Positions 31,177 through 44,600 of a DNA stretch of 64,000 nt are shown here, one piece after another. The first letter of the stretch is position 1. Each line of letters opens with the position of its first letter. Both the position numbers and the translations under genes were made by a program. Below the pieces are notes generated by a model, which saw only the letters and a program-made list of their open reading frames with translations, searched no databases and was not told the DNA's origin. The DNA comes from Acanthochlamys bracteata (Eukaryota > Streptophyta > Magnoliopsida > Pandanales > Velloziaceae). The stretch covers positions 2,504,489 to 2,568,488 of the forward strand of contig CM034144.1 of assembly GCA_019914995.1 (NCBI GenBank), in the 5' to 3' direction.

Positions 31177-32843
31177 TAGCATTGGTTTTTGGTGAGTTTC
31201 TATTTCATGAATCGAAGAGATCTTAGCAGCTTTTTGCAAAGATTTTCAATTTTTCAATTTATATTTTTTAATAAATATTTTTATAAATAATAAGATATTT
31301 TATTTAAAAATTTAGATAAAATAATTTTTTTGAATAAAAATATTATGTGTATTTTTTTAAAAATAAATTTTATTTTAAAAGTACTACAAAACGCTCTCTA
31401 ATAAACCCATCTATCAAATATACACGTATTAGTTTGCAACCCATGTGGTGCAAAGGCTAAATTGAAATTTTATATTTCTTAGTGCTTATTATTTTTTTTT
31501 ATTTCAATTTATTATTTTAATTTTTTAATAAATTTTTTATAGTTTTAATTTAATTTAAAAAATACAAATATTTTACATTATTAGATTTTATTATTACTTT
31601 TTTATTTTTTATATAAAAGTAGAGTTTATTTTTTAAAAAATTTAAAATATTTTTTGTTTTAAAAAAGTTTTTTTTCGGCGCTCCCAAAAATCTAATAATT
31701 TTTTTAAACAGTTTATCTAAGATGTATATTCCAATGAAAGATATAGTAATATGTAATTCTTAAGTTATTTAAATAAATGAACGCCGATTAATGAATATAA
31801 TCATGGTATATGCTTTATTCCTAAACTTTATATATGTTTTGTTTTCTATTATTTTGTTTATTTGTTTATGTTTTGTTTAAATTATTCTCTTTTTTTTTTT
31901 TTTGAATAAACCGACCTTTTCTTTTTGTTAACAACTCTTTAACTATTGCGGAGATTTCATTGTTATATGTAACAAAAAGAAATTACTTAAAGCAACTAAA
32001 TTTTTATGCAATTGCTAGTATACTTAAATCTGTTTTAACATGAAATATACATGGTTGTAACGGCTTTCATTAAGGATTTTCATTGTTAAACTGTAATCTT
32101 GTAACAAACATGTTATTTTTCTCAAATTGTTTTCGTTTTCGTTTATTTCATCATATTTTTCTTCATTTGATGAGCGTGAAACTAATCATTTGTCGCTATT
32201 ATTTTCTTAATATTGTCCTTTTATTTTTTATTATTTTGATCCTATTTCAGTTTTAATTTACTGAACGTTATTAAGACATGACGAAGTTTGTTTATTCTGT
32301 TTTCAGTAAGTCATACATATTGTTTAATGCCTATCATAGGATATAATGTGCACAAGAGAGAAGTCAATAGTATGCTACTCAATTATTATAGTTTGCCCGT
32401 TCCAACATTTTGATAAGCTAATTTAACTATTGGGATGAACACGAACCAGATCATGACTTTGTAACGGTTTAAGGTTTTGCTGAAGAAGAAGAAATGGATG
32501 TTTAAAGTGAAATTTGTCATAACAAAAATTCAAATCCTTTGTTTTAGCAGTGGTTATTTTAGGATCTTCCGTCATTAACTGTTTGTATAATTAGAGACGA
32601 TTCAAACAAAACGGTAGTGCCACAAGATATACAGTACTCGGTAATTCATTAAGCAATTTCAGTAACACGAGTTGGCTAAGGTCAGGAAGCTTACTTATTT
32701 TCTTTAGCGAGTTCCTGTATCAGAGATCAATTGGCATGCATATGCTTTTGTATATAATTAGTTTCTTTTTTCTTTGTGTATCCAATTCCTGAAGTAGCTC
32801 TTTGATATTCAATATTTCACAAACCCAAGCACAAAATTGTTGT
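31177..32843. other. AT-rich intergenic DNA with MITE-like patches, no gene
   Basis: The sections 31180-31400 and 31430-31700 resemble worn MITEs (a start 'gcattggtttttgg' and ends such as 'caaaacgctctc', with long a/t runs between). From 31700 to 32840 I see no coding frame, repeat or RNA gene. Confidence 0.35.
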
Positions 32844-34602
32844 TGTTGGCGTGAGTGTTATAAATATAATATTTTAGATATACTAGAATATATTTTCTTA
32901 GATTAGATATCATTATTTATTTAGAATTTCCTACAATTAGATTATTTTTTCTTGTTTAGAATTCTTCATAAGAAGTCTATATATATAGTAGTATTGAAGT
33001 ATTGATGAATAACAAGGAATAAATGGGAATATTATGGAAAAAAATTAAAATAGTTTTTTCATCATAGTATCAAAGCAAAATTCTACCTCTATCCGTCTTC
33101 GTTGTATAAGATAACGATTTTAACAGGTTAAACTCCGACCAGATCTATCTGCCGTCATCGTGGTTTGACTTCAACCAAATCTCCAACCAGATCTATTCGT
33201 CGTCATCGTGGAAGATAATCACTGCGACGGTTAGACTCCCACCAAATCTATCAGTCTATTATCGTGGAGATACGATGGCAACAGTTAGAAACTACGACCA
33301 TCAGATCCAGTGACCGGATTTGAGAATTACAAAATTAAAAAAAAGGACAACAAACTGTCGCGCCTCTTCCTTGCCGCTACTTTCTTCTCACCACTACTCC
33401 TAACTGACATATCCGATGTCGCCACCGCTGCCGCCGCCGCCTCCCCGATCCAGATCCAACGCTACTGTCGTGTTACTACCGCACGCTGCCGTGCTAGCTG
33501 AGAGATTTTCTACTGCTGCCGTTGGATTGTCGGAGATTCTCTTGTCAAACTGAGCCAAACTAGAACAGTCTGGTTGCCCAGATCTGATCCAACCTAACTA
33601 GACCAAGCAAATTAGTTCAATCCAATCTTGACTGAACTAGATTGAACCAAAATTGGTTCAGACTAAGCTAGATTGAACCAAGTTTGCTTAAACCAAATCA
33701 GATCTGATCTAGACCTGACATAGTTGATCTAGTTCGACTAGATTTATCTGGACCGAACTGGACCAGACGAACTGAATCGAACTAGACTCGGTTTAATCCT
33801 AAATCAGAGCAAATCGAACTGGATTGAACCAGATTCGATTGAATCTTAGACCAGACCATATCCTATTGAACTTGACTCGGATCAATCTTAGATCGGACCA
33901 GAACATACCAGATTGAGCCAGACTTGATTCAATTATAGACCAAATCAGATTGAACCAAATTCGGTTCAATTTTAGATCAGACCAGACTGAACCAGATTGA
34001 CCAGACTTAATTTAATCTTATACCAGACCAGACCTAATCAAATCGAATCAAATTGAGTTCAATCTTATACTAGACTCGATCCGTGTCCGATAGATCCGAC
34101 CTAATCCAACCAGAAGATCCGACTTGATCCAAAGACAGACCAAGCCGATCAGGATAGACAAGTCTGATTTGATCCGAACATGCTGATCTGATCAGGCCGG
34201 AACAGATATGTCTGATCCGACACGAACAACTAGATCTTATTCGATTTGGACAGATAGTCTGACTCTAACAGTACATACAAGTCCGACTAGAACCGAACAG
34301 ATAAATCCGACCCAATCTAAGCAAACTGATTATACTATGAAAAGTTCAAATAGAATTTTTCTTGACTCACTAAGCAAATTGGGGATCGATGGTATCTTTA
34401 CATCACTTTGAGGAAAAGTGTTAGCGTGAGGCAACCTATATCTAATAATTTAGAAATATTACAGTTAGATTTCTTTTCTTGTTTAGAATTTTTCTTATTT
34501 AGCGTTATAAGAAATCTATATATATGTAGTTGTATTGAAGGATTGATGAATAAGAAGGAATAAGTTGGAATAAGATGGAAGAAGATTGAAATAGTTTTCT
34601 CA
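32844..34602 (+). mobile_element. small non-autonomous LTR retroelement (TRIM/LARD type)
   Basis: Two direct repeats flank the element: 32844-33064 starts tgttggcgtgag and ends ttttttcatca; 34419-34602 starts tgttagcgtgag and ends agttttctca. They share 'cttgtttagaatt', 'agaa(g/a)tctatatatat', 'gtattgaag(t/g)attgatgaata' and 'aaggaataa'. Directly after the first is tagtatcaaagc, two changes from the tRNA-iMet primer-binding site (tggtatcagagc). Just before the second is a purine run, gaggaaaag. The 1.35-kb interior has no gag or pol frame. No clear target duplication was found, so the exact ends are uncertain by a few bases. Confidence 0.65.
33540..34345. repeat. low-complexity interior of the LTR element ('agaccagattgaacc' words)
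   Basis: About 800 bases are made of variants of 'gaaccaga(t/c)t', 'agaccagacc', 'gaactagatt' and 'gatccgac' in irregular succession. It behaves as a degenerate short repeat of about 10-20 bases. Frames here are repeat artefacts. Confidence 0.6.
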
Positions 34603-34799
34603 TAAGGTGTAGCCACTACTGATGCACTTTACGAGAGTAGGCTTACTATATAAAAATTAATTACCAATAAAAAGAATAATTCAAGAAATCTTCTATAGCA
34701 ACAGGGAGTTATTTGATTAGTCTATATAGATTATTACCGTAACAACACCCATACAAACTCAAGCGCAAATTCTCAAACTTGAAAGATGACTGAGTTCTT

Positions 34800-36190
34800 C
34801 CAACCTGAATCTAATATAGCCGAGTCTGTTTAGGATCTGGTGGCTTAGTGATGAAAGCCATGACAAAGAGACTCCAACATAGGCATTTACTAATTTCGAA
34901 TTCCCTTAAACAAGGTAAGGCTTTATTCGCTATTAGGCTTAAATCTGGAAACATCCCACTTCCACTCTACTCTCTTCCACTCTTTAACATAGATCTATGA
35001 TTTTGAGATTTATATGTGAGCTCCAACATGAACAATTCTTCACCTTTTGTTAGAACATGAGCTAAAGCTCTCAAGACATCATGCATTGTGCATTTTACTC
35101 CATCATGTAAATTGTTAACTTTTAAGGAGCTTAAAATAGCAACCTCATGCTTTATTCCATGGTTCGGTTATCAGATTCTCATATAAATCTTTCTGGAATC
35201 CATAAACTGTAAAGGTCCTCATGTCCATGATCTCACCAGGAGCAAATAGCGAACAATAAAGGAGACATTGTCTAAGGTATGATGGTAAATCCTTATAGCT
35301 CAATCGTAGAGAGTTGTGAACTTCTTCTAAGAGTTTGCCGGAGGACCATTTGCTATGTCGGATAACTTCTCCCCATGCATGCTTACTTCTGCTCTTGTTA
35401 CATAACACACTCCAATTGTTCGTATTGCTAAAGGTAATCCTACGCATTTGTCTAGAATCTACATTCCAGTTTCCTTATAAGGTAATGATGTCACCTTCAT
35501 CTCCGCCCACTACCACAGTTGCACAATAATAATCGTGCATCTTCGTGAAACATTGGCTTGCAAGTTCTTTGTAAAGCTTTGATCTGAGTGGTAATTCTTC
35601 ACTCTAGTTGTTGACCAAAATTGTGCTACCTATTGCTTACTATTGCTCCACTTGAAGGGGTCTTTTAATAGTTTTTTCGATAGAGATGCATCCTATACAT
35701 TATCGAGTATAATAAAAATTTCTTATTCTCGACTTTGAACCATAAGCTCTCAAGTTCTGCTCTAGTTGATGAGGGCCTTTATAAATATATCCCCATAGCG
35801 TTACGATGACACGTAATAATTCCTTCGCATTATACATTTTAAGCCATACATGAAATGCATCATCTAATCTGTAATCTTTAAATACATTTTGAGCTAAGTG
35901 TCTTACCAATTTCCCCTTCCAGTGATACTTTACAAGGACCATCTCTCGTAAACTTATTGTAGGTGTTATCTTCAATCTTTGATCCTACTATATCTTAGCT
36001 TAATATAGGTGAACTTATTGCATAACTTTTAGAAATAGCCCTATATTCCCGCTGCAAAGATGCATTAGCAACAAGATGAAACTAGAGAGTGTTGTTCTGA
36101 GAATTGCTTGACTCGAAGGTTGACATCCATCATTCTAGAACCAATCTCATGAGTCAATGAAAGATTGTTGAAGAAAGAGGATATAAAGAA
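34800..36190 (-). pseudogene. NB-ARC (NBS-LRR type) disease-resistance gene ruin
   Basis: Minus-strand fragments in order: 35975-35700 with 'GKLVRHLAQNVFKDYRLDDAFHVWLKM', matching the P-loop helix and following strand, though the P-loop itself is destroyed (GGxGKTT reads as WKGKLVR); 35447-35145 with HAWGEVIRHSKWSSGKLLEE, HNSLRLSYKDLPSYLRQCLL and CSLFAPGEI, the GLPL to RNBS-D region; and about 35110-35010 with CTMHDVLRALAHVLTKGEEL, the MHD motif. This is the order of a plant NLR. Frameshifts separate the blocks and no leucine-rich repeats or intact N-terminal domain follow. It is a non-functional relic, perhaps once of CC-NB-LRR type. Not an active resistance gene. Confidence 0.75.
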
Positions 36191-36249
36191 ACATGGCCTG
36201 ATACTAGTGATCCTTACCATATCGCATATGCTTTGTTCTTCTCAGCTTT

Positions 36250-38200
36250 AATTAAATCATTCATCCATGTTAGTTGACCTATAAGATCAACTCAATAGGG
36301 GAGGGTGAATGGAACTGATAATTAAAAATTTTCATAAAACAAAAGTTCCTACAGATAACAAGTAGTCAGCTGGCTATGCGTATAATGAATCCTACAAACA
36401 GAAACTAGCACAATATATATTACAGTCAGACAGTTGAAGTAAGGACTACTAAGGAGATTTACGTGATTCGACAAACTTTTTTTGCTTACGTCTACGGTTG
36501 CTCTATCACAAGGCTGAAGCTTCACTAAACTTTTAACAAGCTACACTTGCCAAAAGCAAAGTGCTTCACCAAGCACACTTTCTCTTATAGGTTTTCTTAC
36601 ACCGACAATCTCTAGAAGCCTACCAGACACACAAGTTCCCCTGGCTAGTTAGCTAGCATTGTTACAAAGCTAATGAACTCCTTTTTACAAAGCTCCAACC
36701 AGGCTTCTCCCATAAGTGCTCCAAGTACTTCACCACTGATTTATAGAAATTTAAAGGACAAGATTAAGCACAAGATCATCTAAAAGCAGTAAATGAACTT
36801 AAAGTTAGTTATAGAGATGATCAAATAAGCTGTCAGAGATTGTATTGAGTGATCAGCAACAATTAAAAGTCTTTTTCTTTGAAGATTTGAGTTGGTGTAA
36901 TGCTTTCTTTTTTTTTCCTTGAATTTGCTCAGTGCGTCTCTTGTTGATTCTTGCAGCTCCTCTTTTCCTTATTTTGCCTTATGTATGCAGATGGCTGCTT
37001 CTTCTTTCCGTTGGAGTCTCCTGGCAGTGGTAAGTTTCTAAAGTTGAGATGAAAATGCATCCAGTAATCAACCAACTACCTCATGATTTCTTTTAGCTAG
37101 TTTAGTGCAAGTCTTTTCATCAGCATTAAATGAAAGGAGAAAAGAAATTTAAAACTCCCGCTTGGTTATTCACAACTTGCTTCAGTTGAATTGACTTTTT
37201 TTAAATTTCTTCAGCTGCGTTGGCTTCTTTAATATGCTGTGGACCCTAATAACTTATTTTTGGTTTTGTTGCTGAGCTAAATGATGGAGTCTCTTCAGTT
37301 GAATCCATTGATTTAGCTTATGTTCTTCCTGCTAACAAATGAGCAAGCTGACTCGGTCTGAATCTCCCGAGCTTGCTTTTCCTCTTGATGATTGAACTTG
37401 TATTCTCTAGTGAGTAGGATTGAAGGTTGACTTATTGTTAATCTTCCCATTTGTATTATCTAAGGTTCCATAATATGACTAATGTATTCTTCTCCATTCA
37501 CTTTAACATCTTGAGCTAAAGACTGAAACACTTAATCACGTTGATGATGTTAATCCTCTGTTCGATATCTTGCTCAGTGTCAAAGATGTAGTATGTGTCT
37601 AGCTGACTGTTTTTCTGTCTATTGTGTGTTCTATTCTATAACCATTGTTCATACTTTTTTTTGAAAAATTTTACATTCTGAGATAAGCACTATACAAATT
37701 GATCAAAATTTTTTGTAGTGAAAATTTTATTTATAAAATTCTGTCGAAGTTTATTATAACTTATTAATTTAACCTAAATCATAAACTATAATTTTTAATT
37801 ATTATTATCATCAAAATTAATTTTTAGATTTCGATGTCTTCCCCATCGTACATGACACCCTTGAGCTCGGTTAAAAATTATATACTATTTGATGGAAGCT
37901 GGGGTGCGACTGTTTAGTACTTGTAAAACTCACAAAAAACAGTAAAATATCAGAAAAATTCGAATAAGAGCTACATATATAAGAATTTAAAGTCTCCAAA
38001 TAGAGGCTCAGATGCAATTTCACAGCATAGACCACAACTTGTACGTTTTATATTCACTTTCACCTCAATCACTTTCACCCCGAATAAAATGATGTATTCA
38101 CTATTCAAAATTCCAGCTTAAAAGCTGCAAGGGCTCCCAAATTACCACATACACCACTCTCTTCTTAATTAACACATAGTTGAGTAACCCACCATTGAGA
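36250..38200. other. unclassified repeat-like DNA, no gene
   Basis: The segment begins with 'aataggggagggtgaatgg' and contains 'ggagatttacgtgattcgac' plus 'tacgtctacggttgctc'. These phrases are typical of a widespread class of plant repeats (ends 'gggggtgaat', 'acgtggttcgg...cctacgtcc'). No coding frame found. From 37650 on it is AT-rich and then presumably grades into the 3' flank of SPC25 near 38200. Confidence 0.3.
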
Positions 38201-38624
38201 GTGATTATACTTCTCCTTCACAAGCCACCATCCAAGAAACATACCAAACCTTGCCTGGAATTGTCTGCAGTGTCCATAAATTGTTGATATTTACAAACTT
38301 GCTAAATTAATAGTTGATAAAACATCATTTCTAGGTTAAAAAGCCACTGATTGCAAAAGTGGAATCACCAAAGAAGCCAGCAATAAAAACACATTAATCA
38401 AGACAAAACTAAGAATACCAATAAAGTTGCAAAATAGCACCTCTATTACAGAAAATTCACTAACATACAGCTACAGTATAACCAAAATCATAAGTGACAT
38501 GTGATGGTCATATGTCATCCATTGATTGTCAAAGTTCACAAGTATAGGAGGGGTCATGTTTTCTCGGAGTGTCAGTTTTGCTGCTAGAAGTAACCACAAT
38601 TCTATCCTTATAAGACCCATAGAA
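38200..38624 (-). other. probable 3' UTR of SPC25
   Basis: About 400 bases downstream of the TGA at 38625 with no other coding signal. No single poly(A) signal can be chosen with confidence among several AT-rich words. The 3' end is therefore approximate. Confidence 0.35.
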
Positions 38625-41600
38625 TCACTTGCTTTTCCTGTCACTGTTGTAGTCATCAATTAGTCTCTCGACATCCTTCCATAAAAGACCTTCAACTAGG
38701 ACACCATCCTTTGTGAACCTGATAACATAATTAATAAAGATCAGTCAGTCTCTCCACATCCTTCCAAAATAGACCTTCAACAAGCATAGCATCCATTGTC
38801 AACCAGATAACATCATCATTAAAACATAAAATTGATATCTCAAGGTCAAAATGAAATATCCAACTAAAGCAAGGGGCAACTGGTAGCAGGTCCTCTAATT
38901 GCAGTGGTTACATGAGCAAACAAGTTGGGCATGGCAACCACATTATGTTCCAATTATACAACCTAATACCCTACTTTACAGAGCAACATATAGCCAGTTA
39001 CTGTACAACTTTAAATGAACAACAAATGCCATGTGGTATACTGGAGGGAGAAAATGGTGCAAACAAGAATACTAACCATTTAGTAACACTCTTGGTGAAT
39101 TGAACTGGTTTATTAGCAGAAATGGATTTTGGATCAGCACTGGCAACAGTTAAGGTGTACATGTCAGAAAACCTTGGGAACTTAGAAGACACAATCAGCC
39201 CAGTGCTAGTAAACGATCCCTGCATTAATACCACCAGCATAAGTAGATGGAAACTCGGATATTCTTTCAATAAGGGCTAAGAGACGAAAAAAAAACAAAA
39301 CAAAACAAGAAATGAAGCAGAAAGTCTCTGGCTCACGAGGATTCAGTCCTAGCATTGAAATCTATTTGAAACATACATTAAGTGCTAAGTGTCATCCTCA
39401 AATGACTAATTGACAATCTCTAATTACTTAAATTCAACTGCAAAGATGTAAGAACTCAAGCAAGATAAAGTCTAAGTTTCTGATAAAGAGAAACCATCTA
39501 ATGAAAAGCATACTAAGAATAAAATGATAAACAGGAATCACTGAAAATATACTTTTATTTGAAGTTTTTGAAAACTGATTACGTGAAATCACTTGACATG
39601 CACCGTTTGGGTCAGTTAACCTAAAGCAGCCAGGACTGAATTTAATCACTTCATGACCACATGAGCTGTTAACAGCTAAAAGTACTTTCAAAAACTATTT
39701 TATGAAAATTCAGATAAGATACATAAAATTAACCATACATAATTCAGCTCTGCTCTGCTCTCAACCAATTAACACTTTGATAAAGATAAAAATCAACCCA
39801 CTTCAATAGTGTTTTTGTGAAGGTAAACAACGTGATGGAATTCCAAACTAGATTTTGGCTCCTTTTGGATGGGCTTATGAAATAAGAGCTTTCTTGTGAA
39901 GAACTTTTCAAACAAGGGTTTTCAACATAAGATCGCTTCTCAAAGCAATTTAACTTTTGGATGCAGATTTGTAAAAATACTTTTAGATTTTATTTCTATT
40001 TAGTAAAAATGAAAATTTTATTCTCAATATTCTAAGTACCAAACTATGTTTGTGTATATGTAATGATATTTTGTGATAGATAATAAAAGGAAAGAGATAA
40101 CATGAAAATTATTCAAAAGGTAAGGGAAAATCATCCCATAACTTACTTTTAAACGCTTTCCAGATAAGCCTTTCTAATAATTTTCCGATACTGAGGCTTA
40201 TTTTATAAGCACAAGTTATTTGAGTGGAGATATTCAAACACAAATCAGCTGAAAACAACTACAAATCGTAAAGTCGCCTAGAAAACATTTTAATAGGTCC
40301 ATTCCAAAGGAATCTACATTTATGAGAACTTCATATTTTGTAGATTAGATGGATCTTGTCTGAATCTTGAAAACAAATTAATTAGATATGATAAGCATCG
40401 CAATTAAAAGGAGATACAGAATGATAACGAAAGCAGTAAAGCATATAGCAAAATCAGACTGTAGTAAGAGCACAATAACAGTAAGTCTATGCTTTGAGCA
40501 AATGAGAAAAGATCTTTTATATACGAAGCGATATATATGAAGAATCCACTCTTATATCAAAGGTTAATCCTTAACATCTTTTTGTATATAGTATGCAAAT
40601 ACAAGCAACCAGAGTAACAGGGCTTATTTGACAGTAATTAATTTCCAGATAAAGATTTTTTCCCTGAAACTCGAGTGTTGTCTTGTCCTTAGACTAAATT
40701 GCAGCAAAGGTCCAAAATATTACAAAATCATCACATAATGTAAACTAGCTTTTGTCAAATTTAGATCAATTAATATTCATATATCAACCATGCAAACTAC
40801 TAGAACAACGAATCCTACAACTACTACGGTCATATCTTATTAGCATACAGCACAACTTGCTTAAGCTACATATTATCTTATTATCATATCTATATTACCA
40901 TTTCCAGGAACCTAACCCTTATCTTCATCAAAATGATTATTCACAAACCCTATTGAACACTACCAGCTCATCCTGCACAGTCCTAAAAGCTACTGCAACC
41001 TATCTAGTAACACCTCATAACCTAGATATCACAGTGCAGCTTCAAAGTGTATGAAAGTAGTATGATGGTTACCATTTTGTTTTATGCTTTCTCTTAATGG
41101 TTATAAACTCTAATTGCCAATTATCTCAAACTCAAAGTACAACTTACCTGTTTTACTAGTAGAGAACTTAAAAAAAAATTCTATCCTACTACATAATCGT
41201 TTAAATAGGACATGTTTCATTTGAAATCATCCATAAAGTCACATATGATCAAGTTTCTGGCTGTACCAAACTATCTTACAAAATCTACATCATTGATATA
41301 GCTGTATTAATTTCAGTCTTTATCCTAGTGTGTTAGAGTCTGAGCATCATGTGTCCAACCTAAGTACTTCAAAGAAAACCTTCACTTGTCATGATTGGTA
41401 CCACAATTCCTCATGAGACTGAAGATCTGTTACTGTAGCCAATCCCTCGTCCAGTCATCCATTTCATAATTGCTATATCCCAAGTATTGGAAAATATGCC
41501 TATAAGGAACCTTCACAAGGAGACGTGTAGTTTTTCTCCATGTCAACCTTTACTTGGTCATTTGCCACCACAAATCTATTGTTAACCCATCCACCTTAAT

Positions 41601-44600
41601 TAAATACAGGTAATGATACAACATTTGCTCTTTATTCTTTTGGGGTAGCAAAGAGAAGCAATCTTCAGACGTCTAGCATCAAGATCCCTAAAATCATAAC
41701 AAATGATTAAGAAAGTTACTCTATCTTTTAGAAGATTTGACAATCGAAGAGCACAAACTAGAGACAAGGAGTTATACTAAAAAAGAACCTATATACTAGA
41801 TAGTCTAAATCCAACTCAAAAATCTTGAACCAATATGTAAACATACTCTCTAGTATATAGACCCCTCTTCCATTCTTGTTGCTATTGGATGTATGACTAA
41901 ACCCAACTCACCACTGACTACAAACGTCTCCCCTTCAAGGGTGTGTCACTCACATTTCTGCCCCTACTCAGAGCATACCTATGTAACAAATCCAACTCAA
42001 TGTCTAGCTCATGAACCAAAATCGCCTTGCTCAAAATCCACTCACCATAGAAGCGCACATGGGAGGGAAAATGCTCGTAAGACTAGGTAGCCACATCCCG
42101 TATGTGAGGAAACATCTAGTCCAGTCACTTGATCCTAGAAAAACCATCTAAAACAAACTGCTATCTTAGATACATGAATTAGATGATGGGTTATCGTAAT
42201 TTGACGAACACTTCATGCGTCCAGCTACTTACAGTAATCTACACTATAGTCGGCTTTGTAACCAGAAGACATCTAAAGTAAAGACACAATTACAAGAATA
42301 TTTAACACAGTTAGGCCAAACCAAAGTCTAACTATACTAGAATAATGCCTACCTTGCTTTCATTCACAATTGATCAAGTCTCAACGACACACTTGAGGTA
42401 CACAAAAGTCATAAGGGAGTTTCTCCAAATCCTAGTGTAAGGATATCTTCATTTAGGTAGAAACAAACAAAGTTGCAAGATCAATAATTTTGTCTCTCTC
42501 AAACCCCAAACTTAGAATTTTTTGTCAAGCTCAACTCTTCGTCATTTTCCACTATATAAATCTCTAATTGCTATCTAAGGCATATAAGGAGAGTTAGTTT
42601 ACGTACCAAACACACTTACCCTTATAGTGTAGATGCATATCACTAAGGGAAAGCTAATTTTGGCTTGATAATCATAAAATGATTCTTCTCTTAATGCTAG
42701 TGGAGAGAGAAAATTCTTTCTACACGAACAGCAATTAAAGAGAGCTTTTCCTACACAAACCCAAAGGTATTCACCTTCTTTGTACTATATTTTGTACAAC
42801 GATAATTATGAACCAGAATCTTTTTGAGAAGTTGTGAATAATTAGAATGAACCCAAATTGCAATGGACAATCCATGAGGAGATGATATCCTTGCATAAAA
42901 AGCATATTTAGGAACTGCTAATACTTCAAAGTGGTAAAAAGACTTTAAAGTACCACTAGGTGTCAATAGTTGGAGTATGAAGCTGATGGTTTTTAAGGCA
43001 GTAGAAGGTTATGCTTGTTGTTAAATGCTATCTCAAGTTTAAGGTATTGACTTTAATGAGATATTTGCTCTTAAAGTGTAGAGTTCTCTAGTATTTGGTG
43101 GCCAATATTAAATTGGCACGTTAGCATCTTGATACTAACACTGCATGTCATAGTTGACGCACTCTACTAGATCACTGACAGTTTTAGCATAACTGATTAC
43201 ACGAGCAACTTGGTTTTCTTGATAGTTTTGACATGAGATGTATATTCGCAAATTGTTGCATCATCCTACACAAAAGCTAGATGCCGAGTATGTTGTCTTC
43301 ATTGAAGCAGCAAAGGAGATGGTTTGGTTTAAAAGATTTCATTGTTTACTTATGGGTGGCATTACCGAACAATGCTATGCATTGTAACAACCAAGGTTTG
43401 TCAACTTGGAGCACCGAGAACAGGATCAGCTAATGTCAAGCAGGATTAGAATTGAAAAAATAGGGGACCAGATCAAGCGATTGGAATTGAAAAAGAAAAT
43501 TCTCAAAAAATGTTAAAAAGAGTAAAAATAAAAATTATTGAAAGAAAAAGTGTTAAATGCATCACATACACCTAGTTTTTCATAGTTGTATCAAATATAC
43601 CCTCAGTTGTTCTGAAAGCGAACAAACACCTAGAGTTTTACCATTGTATCAATACGCCCTCTCTAATCGATTATACTCTTCAAACTAACAAAAACAACAA
43701 TTACTAATTTGCCCCTAAAAGTAATAAAATGTCATACTATTTATTATTTATAAGATTCATATATTGCTCTCTCCTTTATTTCTTCAAACCATTGCAAGCT
43801 TGAGATACATATATAGAAATTGACATCCATCTAGTTTCAAATTACAAAGGAAGTGGTAGCGCCAAAGCAACCAGAGAACGGAAATAAAAAACTGCTAACA
43901 ACTTGGTTAATGTGATTCAAATTTTAGTCCAGCATACAAAGGAGATAAGATTTTTAGGAAATTAGGTAATAGGATTGAGAATTAGCAAAAGTCATACTTT
44001 GTAGGGGAAAATCATATATTTGAACTATAACTATTAGAACTTTAGTAAGTTTATATGGCAGAATTAGATGGAGCGGGCATAGTGATACAATTTTAAAACT
44101 TCAGCAAATGGTTGTTCAAACTCAAAACTAAGCTATTTGCTTGATACAACGTGGTCAAAACCTAAGGGGAGTCGTGCAATTAACTAAAAGTTAAAAGGAG
44201 GAATTTGTTTAAACCTTCTTTAGTACAAATTGCTATAAACTCATGTGATACAGATGAAAATACAAGTATTTCGAATAAAATGAAATGGGATATGAGAATG
44301 AAACTATTTCAATATATAAAACTTGAGATAATCAACAATCTTAAATTAAGGGGTTGTTTGGGATTGCTTCTAAATGCTTTTGGGATGTGGTTTGCCCCAA
44401 AAATGCCAACCACGGTTTCTTAGAAAAACATTTTTGCTGGCATCCTAGATTTGATGGCAGAAAACAGTCAGGATTGGCTGATTCTGACCGATTAGCATCG
44501 ATCTAGATCGTAGGCTCAAACAATTTGATTACTTAAGAGTTCAAGATTGGTGGATACTAATCCCATCATCGATCGGCCGTCCACCATCCGGATCAGTCGA

